Source: an uncultured Lachnospiraceae bacterium (GTDB taxonomy: Bacteria; Bacillota; Clostridia; Lachnospirales; Lachnospiraceae). Taken from it: a stretch of 35,460 nucleotides of DNA. The stretch covers positions 1 through 35,460 of the forward strand of contig CACZXG010000013.1 of assembly GCA_902785055.1 (NCBI GenBank), given 5' to 3'. The notes beneath the pieces were generated by a model, which was not told the DNA's origin, made no database searches, and saw only the letters and a program-made list of their open reading frames with translations. Made by a program: the position numbers and the translations under genes. The stretch's first letter is position 1. Each line of letters begins with the position of its first letter. Positions 1 through 8,053 of this stretch are shown here, in pieces.

Positions 1-325
1 ACAAATAGGGAAGGTACATTCGCAGGCAATTCATCCCCTCCCTGTTCACTCGCAGGAACCTTAATTCCGACCGATCAACTGTTGAGCTTGTGAACTGAGG
101 AAGGGGTCTTCTTGCTATTAAATGATAAATCCTTTTAGTCAAAATATAGATGGGGGGATTGTCTGTTTCCTGTTCATTGTAGAATAAAAGCATTTATAAT
201 ACTATTGGGAGAAAATCAGGGAATTGATTAAAGGTTTCATAATGAACCACAGAATGAAATGAATATTCCGAAATGTGAAATGGGAACACAATATACAATT
301 TGTGTATAAATTGGGAGGAGAAAGC
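1..325. other. Left-end region without a recognisable gene
   Basis: No reading frame here looks like a protein. A TATAAT hexamer lies at about 195-200 but has no convincing -35 partner, so I do not call a promoter. The first gene could be read from a GTG at 275, but the better start is the TTG at 326 (see that gene), which makes this whole stretch non-coding. Confidence 0.5.
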
Positions 326-1960
326 TTGGAGCACAGGATCACAGATATTCACTGCCCGCAGTGCGGGGCGCCGGCAGATTTTGACATAGTGAGGCAGATG
401 TACGTGTGCGGTCATTGCGGCGGCACGGTCGGCATCAGCGAGGCGCAGAAAGAAAAACAGGGATTCCGGAAATTGCAGAGGGAGGAGCTCAAGAACTCTG
501 TAAAGAAATACCGGCTCTTCAGTACGTCCTGCAGCGGATGCGGCGCGGAAGTAGTGTTTGAGGAGAATGAAGCGCTCTCGGGGTGCCCTTTCTGCGGGCG
601 GAGTCTGGTGCGGACCGAATATTTGAGTTCGAAAAATATGCCGGAGAGTGTCATTCCTTTCGGGATCACTCAGAAGGAGGCGTGTGAAAGGCTTGAGGAC
701 TGGTGCAGGAAGAATCGTGGCAAGCAGGAAGCCAAACAGCTTCTTCCTCTGATCCCGGAGCTCAAGGGATTTTATCTTCCGTATGAGATGGTCCGCGGTC
801 CGGTTCACATGCGGGCGTCCAGGATGGATGCGGAGAGCGTCTATCGCTGCGAGGGATTTATGGAGAATGCTTTTGTCAATTGCTCCAAGCAGCTGGACAA
901 TCTGCTTCTCGACGGGATGGAACCATTTGACATGAATGGACTCACGGAGTTCGAGTTCGGATATGTGGCAGGACACCATGTGAAGACGCCTGACATTAAT
1001 GGAAAGGACCTTGAGCAGCGCGTCTGTCAGGAAGTGGAGGAGTGTTACACGCCTGCGGTTAGGAAGACTCTGGAAACGAAGGCGGTCAGCATCAAAGCCT
1101 CTGCGGAATCCGCCATTACTATGCCGGTCCTGCTTCCGGTCTACTACATTTGCAAGGGAGACCTGATGGCAGCGGTCAACGGCCAGACGGGCAAAGTCAG
1201 CGTCCGCGCGCTTAAGGAGTCACACTACTATTTCCTTCCCTGGTGGCTCAAAGCGATCTTTGCGACGCTGGTAATAAGTGGCGCAGCTTTCGGCGGAATG
1301 TATCTGCTTGGAATGAACCTTGGCGGGAGCCTTCTGATCACTGCGGTGCTCGCCTTTTATTTCTTCATTGTTTTATTCTGTTATTACAGCGACACGACCA
1401 AAAACAGCTTCTCCGTCGAGGCGGGCAGAGAGATCTACACTTCCGGGGAGGTTTCCTTTCACCGGGAGAAAGGCAAGTTGGTCCAAAACGATGAAATTCT
1501 GGAAAAGAAAACCGTTCCTCCTGTCTTCTTCAGCCGCATTAACGGCGAAGACCAACCGGTAGAAATGAGATTTACAACTCCTTCCAGAGTTATCAGGATG
1601 ATCCTGCTCAGCATTGTCGCCCTGTTCCTTCCGGTCATCATTGCGCTGTTCCTGACCGGCTTCGACTTCCAGAAGATCAACCTCGGAGGCTCCGCAGTGT
1701 GGTTTTGCATAGCGGTGCCGGTCGTTCCGATCTACCTGCTGAAATTCGGCATTGTGGAACTGCACGACAGGCCCTGGATCTACACTGTGTCAGAGGATGG
1801 AAAGAAGAAACGTTATCGCCCGAAGCCGAATCCGGGTGATGTTAAGGATTTTCTGATTGGGTTCCTGCGGGCTTTGATCATCCCGCCGATCAGCCTTGCG
1901 GTTTGGTTCGGGATCATCAGCTTTTTCGTGATGGTTTATCTTACGGCGGGGGGAATGTGA
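326..1960 (+). CDS. Zinc-ribbon-containing multi-pass membrane protein
   Basis: The 544-aa product starts with two zinc ribbons: C10/C13 with C28/C31, and C69/C72 with C87/C90. A soluble domain of about 200 residues follows, ending near a CKGD turn. Next come two membrane helices around residues 310-365, a soluble loop, then about three further hydrophobic segments near the C terminus. Firmicutes proteins with this layout are usually annotated as TFIIB-type zinc-ribbon proteins; their function is unknown. I chose the TTG at 326 because GGGAGGAG lies 5 bases before it at 313-320 and translation then begins directly before the first ribbon; an in-frame GTG at 275 has no ribosome site. It is single and followed by a decayed gene on the other strand. 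The zinc binding is predicted from the motifs; any role in membrane-protein handling would be a guess. Confidence 0.8.
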   Translation: MEHRITDIHCPQCGAPADFDIVRQMYVCGHCGGTVGISEAQKEKQGFRKLQREELKNSVKKYRLFSTSCSGCGAEVVFEENEALSGCPFCGRSLVRTEYLSSKNMPESVIPFGITQKEACERLEDWCRKNRGKQEAKQLLPLIPELKGFYLPYEMVRGPVHMRASRMDAESVYRCEGFMENAFVNCSKQLDNLLLDGMEPFDMNGLTEFEFGYVAGHHVKTPDINGKDLEQRVCQEVEECYTPAVRKTLETKAVSIKASAESAITMPVLLPVYYICKGDLMAAVNGQTGKVSVRALKESHYYFLPWWLKAIFATLVISGAAFGGMYLLGMNLGGSLLITAVLAFYFFIVLFCYYSDTTKNSFSVEAGREIYTSGEVSFHREKGKLVQNDEILEKKTVPPVFFSRINGEDQPVEMRFTTPSRVIRMILLSIVALFLPVIIALFLTGFDFQKINLGGSAVWFCIAVPVVPIYLLKFGIVELHDRPWIYTVSEDGKKKRYRPKPNPGDVKDFLIGFLRALIIPPISLAVWFGIISFFVMVYLTAGGM

Positions 1961-1961
1961 T

Positions 1962-2075
1962 TCAGAACACCTTCGTCGTCCACTTAGTGCAGTCCCACTC
2001 CTCTGTCACGATATCCTGATAGAAATCGGGCTCATGGCAGACCATGAGAATGCTGCCCTTGTATTCTTTAAAATG
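1962..2075 (-). pseudogene. C-terminal remnant of an ABC-F type ATPase
   Basis: Read on the minus strand, about 37 residues ending at a TGA at 1962-1964 look like the extreme C terminus of an ABC-F ATPase: a run GSILMVCHEPDFY, the usual SHD/E...FY element after Walker B, followed by a short WTTK-type tail. The rest of the ATPase, including Walker A and the signature motif, is absent; upstream codons do not continue the similarity. It is therefore a leftover of a deleted gene and fills most of the gap between the zinc-ribbon gene and the accessory island. The match is from memory of the family. Confidence 0.5.
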
Positions 2076-2227
2076 CTCATATTGTGAGGATTCCTTTCCC
2101 GATTCTCTCTGTTTTGACGCCCATTGCGCATTATCATATCTTGTCAAAAAATAGATGTCAACGAATATATTCCGCTCAGCATATTCCTGAGAAAGTGAAG
2201 ATAATCCTGCGTGTCCCTGTAACCTTC

Positions 2228-2256
2228 TTGCGGTTTGTGTCGTCTTATTTTATAAC
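2228..2256 (+). promoter_or_regulatory. Candidate sigma-A promoter for the small-gene island
   Basis: TTGCGG (2228-2233) and TATAAC (2251-2256) are separated by exactly 17 bases and lie 25 bases before the ATG at 2282. A second possible pair further up, TTGACG (2114-2119) and TATCTT (2137-2142), also has a 17-base spacer and overlaps an inverted TTTTGAC/GTCAAAA pair that could be an operator. Neither is tested. Confidence 0.4.
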
Positions 2257-2281
2257 GAATCTATAATACAAACACTTCAGC

Positions 2282-2929
2282 ATGGGGAGGCACAAAGTGG
2301 AATTTACAATCACACCTAAAACCAAAGCGAAAGCCCAAAAGAGAAGGATCAGAAACGAGAGCAAATGGGTGACGCTGAGGACAATCTCTATCGTATCTCT
2401 GGTCATATCATTAGTATCAGGCATTGCAGGTATCTTTTTTGTTCCATATGAGAGGTATACACTCGCCGGAGTTCTGGGCGTTCTGTTCTCGGTGTGCCTA
2501 GTCCTGTTCTTTGTCTGCAGGTCTCTGATATCAAACATGTCATCCCACTGGATCGAAGACAGGCTTAACGAGCGGATCTGGGTAGAAGACGGCCGCCTCT
2601 ATCAGTTTATACAGATGAATTTCGCGGGCGGGCTGAACTACCGCTCTGCAGATGAACGAGCCAACCTGTATATCATGGATATCGATACAATCCATAATGC
2701 AAAATATGACCCGAAGTCGGGCAGGATCGAGTTCAATGCGCTCGGCGAAGGCATCTTCTATAATGATTATCAGGCCGGAGTGATCAGGGAACGATGGGAT
2801 CTTAAGGAAGATTTTGTTGCCATATTCTATGACTACACTGAGCCAAGCCTGTATGAATATTTGAAATCGGTTGGTGTTAAGTTTTCAGAGGAAACAATTC
2901 CTTTCAAGATCAGAGATGCGAGGATATAA
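2282..2929 (+). CDS. Hypothetical two-helix membrane protein
   Basis: The protein has 215 residues. A basic N-terminal stretch of about 28 residues (many K and R) is followed by two adjacent membrane helices at about 33-55 and 60-82, then a soluble C-terminal domain of about 130 residues. The predicted topology places both the tail and the soluble domain on the cytoplasmic side. I do not recognise the family; the fold could resemble the YcxB-like or PH-like domains seen after two helices in Firmicutes, but no motif proves it. It is the first gene of the plus-strand island and lies just after a plausible promoter. No good ribosome site precedes the ATG, so the start is uncertain. Confidence 0.65.
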   Translation: MGRHKVEFTITPKTKAKAQKRRIRNESKWVTLRTISIVSLVISLVSGIAGIFFVPYERYTLAGVLGVLFSVCLVLFFVCRSLISNMSSHWIEDRLNERIWVEDGRLYQFIQMNFAGGLNYRSADERANLYIMDIDTIHNAKYDPKSGRIEFNALGEGIFYNDYQAGVIRERWDLKEDFVAIFYDYTEPSLYEYLKSVGVKFSEETIPFKIRDARI

Positions 2930-3006
2930 GCAGTTTTCCCATTGAAGAGATTGGATAGTAAGCTAGCATACTATATACAAGAATCAAAGCAATAGGAGAT
3001 AATGCC

Positions 3007-3444
3007 ATGTTTAAATTAACACTGATCTGCCTGGTCGCAGCGGTCGTAGAAGCTATTCAAATGGTTGTGATCAAGAAGGACTACTTCTACGGCAAGCAGG
3101 ATCCCAACGCTGTCACATGGACAGCCCACAGAGATGATGTTCCGGCTTTTAATTACATTCCCGGAAGGACTACCTATGATGACAAACACGGGCGATATGT
3201 GGCTGACTGGCGGTATAAATGGGAGTATAGGGGTAAAGAGCATACGATCAGGGTCTGTGATGATCCCAACAGCCAGTATGAACACTACATGATGACATTC
3301 CCAGAAACAATCACGCTGACAATCCACAGGGACACCGGCAAGTATTATGTCCCAAAGAATGAGCGGGCAAGGGGAGGAAAGTATCTGTTTAGTCTGTTTA
3401 TATCGCTTCTTGCAGGCGCGTTTATCGTCAATATGCTCATGTAG
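3007..3444 (+). CDS. DUF3592-like small membrane protein
   Basis: The 145-aa product has an N-terminal hydrophobic segment (about 3-22), a polar middle rich in Tyr and Trp (ADWRYKWEYRGKEH), and a C-terminal helix (about 126-144). This helix-beta domain-helix plan, with a WxYxYxGxxH-type core, fits the DUF3592 family of unknown function; a second member with the same plan is at 5943-6452. GGAG at 2996-2999 gives a good ribosome site for the ATG. It stands between a membrane protein and a duplicated small gene in a block read in one direction, and may be a membrane-located immunity or accessory protein, but that is inference from neighbours only. Confidence 0.65.
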   Translation: MFKLTLICLVAAVVEAIQMVVIKKDYFYGKQDPNAVTWTAHRDDVPAFNYIPGRTTYDDKHGRYVADWRYKWEYRGKEHTIRVCDDPNSQYEHYMMTFPETITLTIHRDTGKYYVPKNERARGGKYLFSLFISLLAGAFIVNMLM

Positions 3445-3486
3445 CGCGCAAAACATGATATGCGAGAATATAAGAGGAAGGACAAG

Positions 3487-4098
3487 ATGCAACTATTTGG
3501 GAAAAAAGAGATGAAGCATAGCGAAGCATATACTGACTTTAAAGCGCAGCTTAAAGCTGTCGGAAGACAGAGAATGGAAGGGTATGATCCGGACCTGTTT
3601 GACAGGATTACGGAACAGGAGAGAAGCGAGGTTGAGAAGGATGTATGGATCCATTTCATGAATAAGAATGATGCCGACCTTGCTGTTCTTATGCCCTTGC
3701 TGAAAAACTACGACGGCATTGCTGCCCTGAAAAAGAAGCTGGCGGAATTTAAGATCCCGAGTTACGGAAGCGCTGACATCGCATTTGCGCTCTTCGAGGC
3801 GACCGGAGAAGCGAAGTATCTGGATATCATAATGGATAATTACCGGGGGCTTGCCGTTAATACACCGATCGCAGCAGGGCTGGCGAGGCTTGCTAAAAGG
3901 CCCGGGGTTTATGCACTGCTGGTTGATATATACCAGCACGACAAAGACGAGGCAAACCGCGGGCAAGCTATACTTGGCATGTTATGGAGAGATGGAAAGC
4001 TGAACAACATCAATGACCCTATGGAGATTTGGGAAAAGGCTGACCTGATCAGGACATTCAAGCTGGAAACAGAAGCGCTGCAAAATACAGGTGGATAA
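3487..4098 (+). CDS. Hypothetical protein, copy A of a duplicated pair
   Basis: This 203-aa protein is mostly helical, with no signal peptide or membrane segment, and reads like a HEAT-type helical repeat protein in its second half. It has a close paralogue at 8054-8662; by eye the two differ at about 30-35 positions and the first 180 bases are almost the same. The ATG at 3487 was chosen because it follows AGGAAGGA and matches the paralogue's start (LFGxKExKHSEAY); an upstream ATG at 3460 adds only nine residues. Function is unknown. Duplicated small cytoplasmic genes beside SUKH and Imm59-like genes are typical of immunity islands, so an immunity role is possible. Confidence 0.75.
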   Translation: MQLFGKKEMKHSEAYTDFKAQLKAVGRQRMEGYDPDLFDRITEQERSEVEKDVWIHFMNKNDADLAVLMPLLKNYDGIAALKKKLAEFKIPSYGSADIAFALFEATGEAKYLDIIMDNYRGLAVNTPIAAGLARLAKRPGVYALLVDIYQHDKDEANRGQAILGMLWRDGKLNNINDPMEIWEKADLIRTFKLETEALQNTGG

Positions 4099-4101
4099 GA
4101 T

Positions 4102-4320
4102 ATGAACACTAAAGAATTAGAGAAGGCACTTAAGAAAGCAAAGATTCCTGCAGAGTACTACAATCTGGACGGCAAGGGCCGCGATGATGAACGCTTATGC
4201 TTGGTTAAAGAGGATTCCAAATGGGTGGTCTACTATCTGGAGCGGGGAGTCAGGACGACTGAGCTGTTTTTTGACAGTGAAGAAGAGGCGTGCGATTACA
4301 TCCTCAAGTCATTTCGTTAA
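4102..4320 (+). CDS. Small Imm59-like protein
   Basis: A 72-aa acidic protein that begins three bases after the stop of the preceding gene, with GGTGGA as ribosome site, so the two are surely co-translated. Its core, KWVVYYLERG followed by a DSEEEACDYIL end, is the pattern of small Firmicutes immunity proteins such as Imm59: a short helix, a hairpin built on KWxVYxxERG, then an acidic E-E-A helix. If right, it would neutralise a polymorphic toxin in the cytoplasm by binding; no toxin gene is in the window. The family name is from memory and should be taken as moderate confidence. A second protein of this kind is at 7269-7553. Confidence 0.6.
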   Translation: MNTKELEKALKKAKIPAEYYNLDGKGRDDERLCLVKEDSKWVVYYLERGVRTTELFFDSEEEACDYILKSFR

Positions 4321-4364
4321 GAAGGATGTCAACCGGAAGAAATACTTAGAAAGCAGGACTTGCA

Positions 4365-4436
4365 ATGAATGATATCAGTAAAGGCGTGGGCGATACTGTT
4401 GTATTACGCGATACTGAATGGCTGAACAGAACATAG
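4365..4436 (+). pseudogene. Possible remnant of a small island gene
   Basis: A 23-codon frame with AGGA seven bases before its ATG, containing KGVGDTVVLRDTEWLN, reads like the N terminus of a protein rather than random sequence, then stops. It sits in the 126-base gap between two island genes. It is too short to assign, and could also be chance. Confidence 0.2.
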
Positions 4437-4446
4437 GTGAAGAGCG

Positions 4447-5472
4447 ATGGAACTGTTGGAAAAAGAAGAAAAACATATAGGATATGTATTTCGGAAAATA
4501 GGCGATTGTCTGATGATCGTCTTTTTTATATATACTTGTTCGGGCCTGCTGCTTGTCAGAAAAATTTTTGAAAGAGATTTGATCCTCAGCCCTGTGAACG
4601 TCATAGCATGCGTCCTATATCTGATTGTATCTATTGCAATCATCTGCCGGATCATAATCGTCTTGACGGGAAGATATATGTCAGTACCGGTGCTTCATAA
4701 GTACTTGTCACGCAGTGAAGTGAGGAAGCTGTTCGAAAATGAGCATTTCGAGAAGCCCGCAGAGTTTAAAGGAACGCTATTTGAAAATTACGTTTATGTA
4801 AGTGAGCACTGGCTTTGCCTGTATCATCATTTCGTACGCAGAGATAAAGTCGTTTTTATGTGGGAAACATCTCGTGGCGGTATGCACTCGAACTTTCGAC
4901 CATTTGTCATAAATGTTCTGTATGGATCCGGGGATACTTTTCATTTCGACGGGGACGATTGGCGGCATTTTCATAAGAGATGGGAAGAGATGGAGATATT
5001 TTGGTATTTCCTCGCACGCAGCATTGCGGGCGGGACGGAAAGAAGCTGCAGTCATCGCTTTCATTTGCGCGAAATGACGGAGGCCTGCCGCAAAAACTTC
5101 CCGACGAAGGAGGCAAAAAGAAAATACTTTCTGAGTAGGGAAGGACTGAATGCAGATATGGGACAAATAGAGGAACTGTATAAAGAAACGGATTTGGATA
5201 ATTTTGCGTTTATCAAATTGATCGATCAGGCAGTCTTGATCCTGTCTGAAAGAGAAAAGGATGATAACTATAAAACCTTTCAGGCCCGCTATGGAAAAAT
5301 GCGGATTTATCTTGAGAATCTACGCAGAGCATACATAAAAAAGACCTTAAAAAACAAAAAACAATGTCTGAGTGTTGTGCGAATGATAGATCATGGAGAC
5401 GACGAAGAATTGCAAAATGCAATAGTTGCAGTAAATCGCTATTATCAGGAGCATATTTACTCGGAAAAATAG
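4447..5472 (+). CDS. Hypothetical two-helix membrane protein with long cytoplasmic domain
   Basis: The 341-aa product has two membrane helices (about 17-36 and 49-73) near the N terminus and a soluble domain of about 265 residues that starts with a Tyr/His/Trp-rich beta part and ends in charged helices. I do not recognise it. The plan, two helices then a large soluble domain, recalls the first island gene at 2282. The last codons (E-LQNAIVAVN) matter: the same words recur after the stop of the lipoprotein gene near 7209, showing that a second copy of this gene once existed in the island. The ribosome site is weak (AGGTGAAGAG), giving some doubt about the start. Confidence 0.65.
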   Translation: MELLEKEEKHIGYVFRKIGDCLMIVFFIYTCSGLLLVRKIFERDLILSPVNVIACVLYLIVSIAIICRIIIVLTGRYMSVPVLHKYLSRSEVRKLFENEHFEKPAEFKGTLFENYVYVSEHWLCLYHHFVRRDKVVFMWETSRGGMHSNFRPFVINVLYGSGDTFHFDGDDWRHFHKRWEEMEIFWYFLARSIAGGTERSCSHRFHLREMTEACRKNFPTKEAKRKYFLSREGLNADMGQIEELYKETDLDNFAFIKLIDQAVLILSEREKDDNYKTFQARYGKMRIYLENLRRAYIKKTLKNKKQCLSVVRMIDHGDDEELQNAIVAVNRYYQEHIYSEK

Positions 5473-5506
5473 AAAGGGGAACCGGAAATACGGTGGACGG
5501 AGTATT

Positions 5507-5902
5507 ATGGAAAATTGGAAATCAGTAATTAATAAAGGCGTAATTTCATTATCGGATGATCTGGTGATCACTTCTGGGTATACATTCGACCAGTTTCGAG
5601 CCACCAGGTATTATAAAGGGCAGAAACCGGAAAGAGTATTCTGGCTCGATGAGAAGTTTATGTTTCAAGGTCATTCTTTTATGGTTAGCCTGTTTTTTAG
5701 GAGCGGTGTGATCTATATGTTGTCTCTTCTTTGTTGTGATTTGGAATTCGGCATGGAGGAAGAAAAGAAGAGGAAAGAGCTTCATGACGAAATCCTGCAG
5801 TCTTGGGGGATTGAGAGGTCTGATCAGGAATGGGGCTATGTTGAATCGGTGTATGATGCCAGATCAAATATAAGCAGTATTAATATAGTCTATAAAATGT
5901 GA
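5507..5902 (+). CDS. Hypothetical small soluble protein
   Basis: The 131-aa protein has no signal peptide. A beta-rich N-terminal half (ISLSDDLVITSGYTFDQF), a Phe-rich strand pair, and an amphipathic acidic helix (EEEKKRKELHDEIL) are followed by a short C-terminal strand region. This is the look of a small single-domain immunity-type protein, similar to those placed beside SUKH genes in Lachnospiraceae, but I cannot name a family. GGAG lies five bases before the ATG. Gap to the previous gene is 34 bases and to the next 40, so it belongs to the same transcript. Confidence 0.6.
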   Translation: MENWKSVINKGVISLSDDLVITSGYTFDQFRATRYYKGQKPERVFWLDEKFMFQGHSFMVSLFFRSGVIYMLSLLCCDLEFGMEEEKKRKELHDEILQSWGIERSDQEWGYVESVYDARSNISSINIVYKM

Positions 5903-5942
5903 AGCTTTGCTGAAATAAGAACAGCTGCAGCAGGAGGGGAAA

Positions 5943-6452
5943 ATGACACAACAACCGATCGCATTATTGGAACTGGCGCTCTTAGGAGGACTGGGGGCGA
6001 TACTGTTCATCACCGGCATACTGATCAAGACATTAACGGACAGGAAAAACAGCCGATGCACATCGAAAACTGTCGGGAAAGTGATCCGGCACTCATTTAT
6101 GGGTGACGGGCGGATAGCTCCCGTAGTCGAATATGAAGCCGGCGGGACGAAATATACATGCAAAAAAAGATTTGCTGGGATTAAAAAAGTACATAGCACA
6201 AGGCTGGATGAACCTGAGGCATGGGAAGACGAAAAGGGATACCTTCATGTTCGGACTGGAATCATAGCAAACATGCGTCAGCTCGCGCAGGCGCTATGGC
6301 CTGTTGGGTCTGAGATGGAGGTTTACTACAATCCCGATGATCCGGGGAAAAGTTACGTTAATGCTCCGGTTGACAATGCCGTTCTGGGACGTGTGTTTCT
6401 TATTACGGGAGCAGGCATCGCTGTTCTTGGGATCCTGTTGTATTTTCTTTAA
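5943..6452 (+). CDS. DUF3592-family membrane protein
   Basis: This 169-aa protein has a membrane helix at about 10-29, an extended domain, and a second helix at about 148-168. The middle contains the hallmarks of DUF3592: a strand VGKVIRHS, then PVVEYEAGGTKYTCK, and near the end a V/G-x-x-MEVYYNPDDPGKSYV element, the family's x-V-x-Y-x-P-x-x-P motif. The family is widespread and of unknown function, often found near polymorphic-toxin immunity genes in Firmicutes. GGAGGGG immediately upstream is a strong ribosome site. It is the better conserved of two such proteins here (the other at 3007). Confidence 0.75.
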   Translation: MTQQPIALLELALLGGLGAILFITGILIKTLTDRKNSRCTSKTVGKVIRHSFMGDGRIAPVVEYEAGGTKYTCKKRFAGIKKVHSTRLDEPEAWEDEKGYLHVRTGIIANMRQLAQALWPVGSEMEVYYNPDDPGKSYVNAPVDNAVLGRVFLITGAGIAVLGILLYFL

Positions 6453-6472
6453 GTATAAGGAGAAATAAAATG

Positions 6473-7208
6473 ATGAAAAAAAAAGAGTATTGTAGTATTT
6501 CTGGTTGCAGTTATGTTAACGATGGTCGCCTGCGGGAAGAAAACAGAGAAAACACCTGCGCAACCGGAAGTATCATCAGAAGAAACTCCTGCAGCGGAGT
6601 CTAAAGAGAACACGGAAGCAAAGACAGAGCCTGCTGTAGAATCTGTAGTAAGCGAAACGACAGAGACGCCGGACGAAAAGGCTGAGTCAGATAGCATTAA
6701 GTGGGATTATACAGTGCTTGAAGATGGGACGATTTCACTTTATGGCTATGAAACAGACCAAATACCGGAAGTGATGGAAGTCCCTTCCACAGTGGATGGT
6801 AAAACAGTAACAGAGATAGACAGTCTGTTCCTCAATGAAGAGAATGTAAAAAAGGTTATTCTTCCTTCAACATTAAAGAGTATTGGACCGGAAGCATTCA
6901 GAGGATCTGTTTCTATTGAGGAAGTAGAGATTAACAGTATTATAGAAAACATTCAAGCGAAAGCTTTCTATGAGTGTTCCGGAATCAGAAGTCTTACGTT
7001 TCCGGATGGTCTTAAAAAAATCGGCGAAACAGGACTTTTCAGGAATTTCGGCCTGAAGGAACTGCATGTTCCGGCTTCTGTAGAAATGTCGGCAGATGAT
7101 CTCAGCTATGCAGTATTTCTCACAGAAGACACAACGATTTACGCACCGGCAGGATCTGTTTGGGAAAAGTATGCGAATGAAATAGGGTATAAATTTGTCG
7201 CAGAATAA
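6473..7208 (+). CDS. LRR (BspA-like) lipoprotein, frameshifted in an A9 tract at its start
   Basis: From about 6480 the plus strand encodes a classical lipoprotein signal (KKKSIVVFLVAVMLTMVAC) with lipobox cysteine, an acidic low-complexity linker, and a C-terminal BspA/LRR_5 leucine-rich domain with repeats such as VILPSTLKSIGPEAF and LTFPDGLKKIGETGLF. However, the only start codons with a ribosome site (AAGGAG, then ATGATG at 6470-6475) are one base out of frame. They are separated from the signal by nine A's at 6476-6484; one A fewer would restore the frame and give MKKKSIVV. As written, the shifted frame ends after some 44 codons near 6603. The in-frame ATG at 6513 would remove most of the signal. 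The gene is thus phase-variable, rescued by slippage, a fresh pseudogene, or a base-calling error. Confidence 0.7.
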
Positions 7209-7265
7209 CTGCAAAACGCGATAGCTGTAGTAAATCAAAATAGGTTAGAGGCTGAGGGAGATTGA
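7209..7265 (+). pseudogene. 3' remnant of a paralogue of the 4447-5472 gene
   Basis: Directly after the TAA of the lipoprotein gene, and in the same frame, 18 codons read LQNAIAVVNQNRLE... and end at TGA 7263-7265. They match the last codons of the 341-aa membrane protein (LQNAIVAVNRYYQE), also at the DNA level. The most economical reading is that a copy of that gene once stood here and all but its end was deleted when the lipoprotein gene was joined to it. Confidence 0.55.
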
Positions 7266-7268
7266 TAA

Positions 7269-7553
7269 ATGAGACTAGAAGAGGTCAAAGAGATCATCAG
7301 ATCAGAAGGGTTGAAAGACTACAATATCAATCTGGACCATGAAATAGAAGCAGGAGAAATAGTAATAGTTGGCAAGGATGGAAAGTGGAAAGTCGGCATT
7401 GCTAACGATAGGGCTGAGATAGTAACAACCTCAATCAGGGAGTTTAACGCTGAAGATGAAGCGGTGGATGATTTCTTATTCAGGCTGCGTAGATTAAATG
7501 AGATCAAGGCAATAAGACTTAAGCTATTTGGAACAAACGATGCGATGGTCTGA
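7269..7553 (+). CDS. Imm59-like immunity protein
   Basis: The 94-aa cytoplasmic protein opens with a helix (EEVKEIIRSEGLKDYNI), followed by a strand pair with EIVIVGKDGKWKVGIANDRA and an acidic helix with EDEAVDDFLFRLR. This order, x-LxDYxI then GKWxVxxxxxRA then FxxEDEAxxxFxxRLR, is what I associate with Imm59, a family of small proteins thought to neutralise polymorphic toxins. It lies four bases after the remnant described above, and is followed by a SUKH gene, itself an immunity family, which supports the reading. No toxin is next to it. The assignment is from memory of the family. Confidence 0.65.
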   Translation: MRLEEVKEIIRSEGLKDYNINLDHEIEAGEIVIVGKDGKWKVGIANDRAEIVTTSIREFNAEDEAVDDFLFRLRRLNEIKAIRLKLFGTNDAMV

Positions 7554-7593
7554 CTGTTGTGAAGAGCAAGTACTACAGAGGAGAATAACAGCT

Positions 7594-8031
7594 ATGAATG
7601 TTCAGTGTTTTGGCCCTTTATCAGAAGATGCGATCTGCAAACTTGAGTCAGCTCTTGGTGTAACGCTTCCCGGAAACTATAGAGAGTTTTTAAAAGAAAC
7701 CGGCGGCGGTATTGTTAAACAGGATGGGAATAATAAAATTATGGTTACGTCGATTGGGCAGACAATCGCTGTGGATGTATTCTTCGGGTATGGCGTAACG
7801 CAGAATTCGGATATTCTGTATTGGAATGAGAAGTACAAGGACGAGATGCTGGATGGCGCGGTCCTGATCGGTTTCGATGTCCATCAGGGGTTTTTGTTCC
7901 TGATTGCCGGTGGAGATGATGCCGGCGTTTATTATTGGGACGATTCATACGTCTTCGAAGAATCCGACGATGACCAGAACGTGTATCTGCTGGTGAAGGA
8001 TTTCTCGGAACTTGCTGTCAGAGAGTCTTAA
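7594..8031 (+). CDS. SMI1/KNR4 (SUKH) family immunity-type protein
   Basis: The 145-aa product carries the typical SUKH opening: a helix ending in LESALGVTLP, then GNYREFLKETGGGIV, followed by strands with VDVFFGYG, a GFDVHQGFLFLIAGG core, and the closing helix LVKDFSELAV. SUKH proteins are the largest immunity group of bacterial polymorphic toxin systems; they bind and block nuclease and other toxins in the cytoplasm, and also occur as orphans stacked in polyimmunity islands. I took the ATG at 7594, which follows GAGGAG, rather than the in-frame ATG at 7528 inside the previous gene. There is no adjacent toxin. Confidence 0.85.
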   Translation: MNVQCFGPLSEDAICKLESALGVTLPGNYREFLKETGGGIVKQDGNNKIMVTSIGQTIAVDVFFGYGVTQNSDILYWNEKYKDEMLDGAVLIGFDVHQGFLFLIAGGDDAGVYYWDDSYVFEESDDDQNVYLLVKDFSELAVRES

Positions 8032-8053
8032 ACTACTATTATCCAGGAGATAA

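Noticed and set aside
2114-2150. Inverted TTTTGAC/GTCAAAA pair as an operator
   Set aside because: Only seven bases per arm with wide spacing, in a region of gene debris; noted under the promoter but not called.
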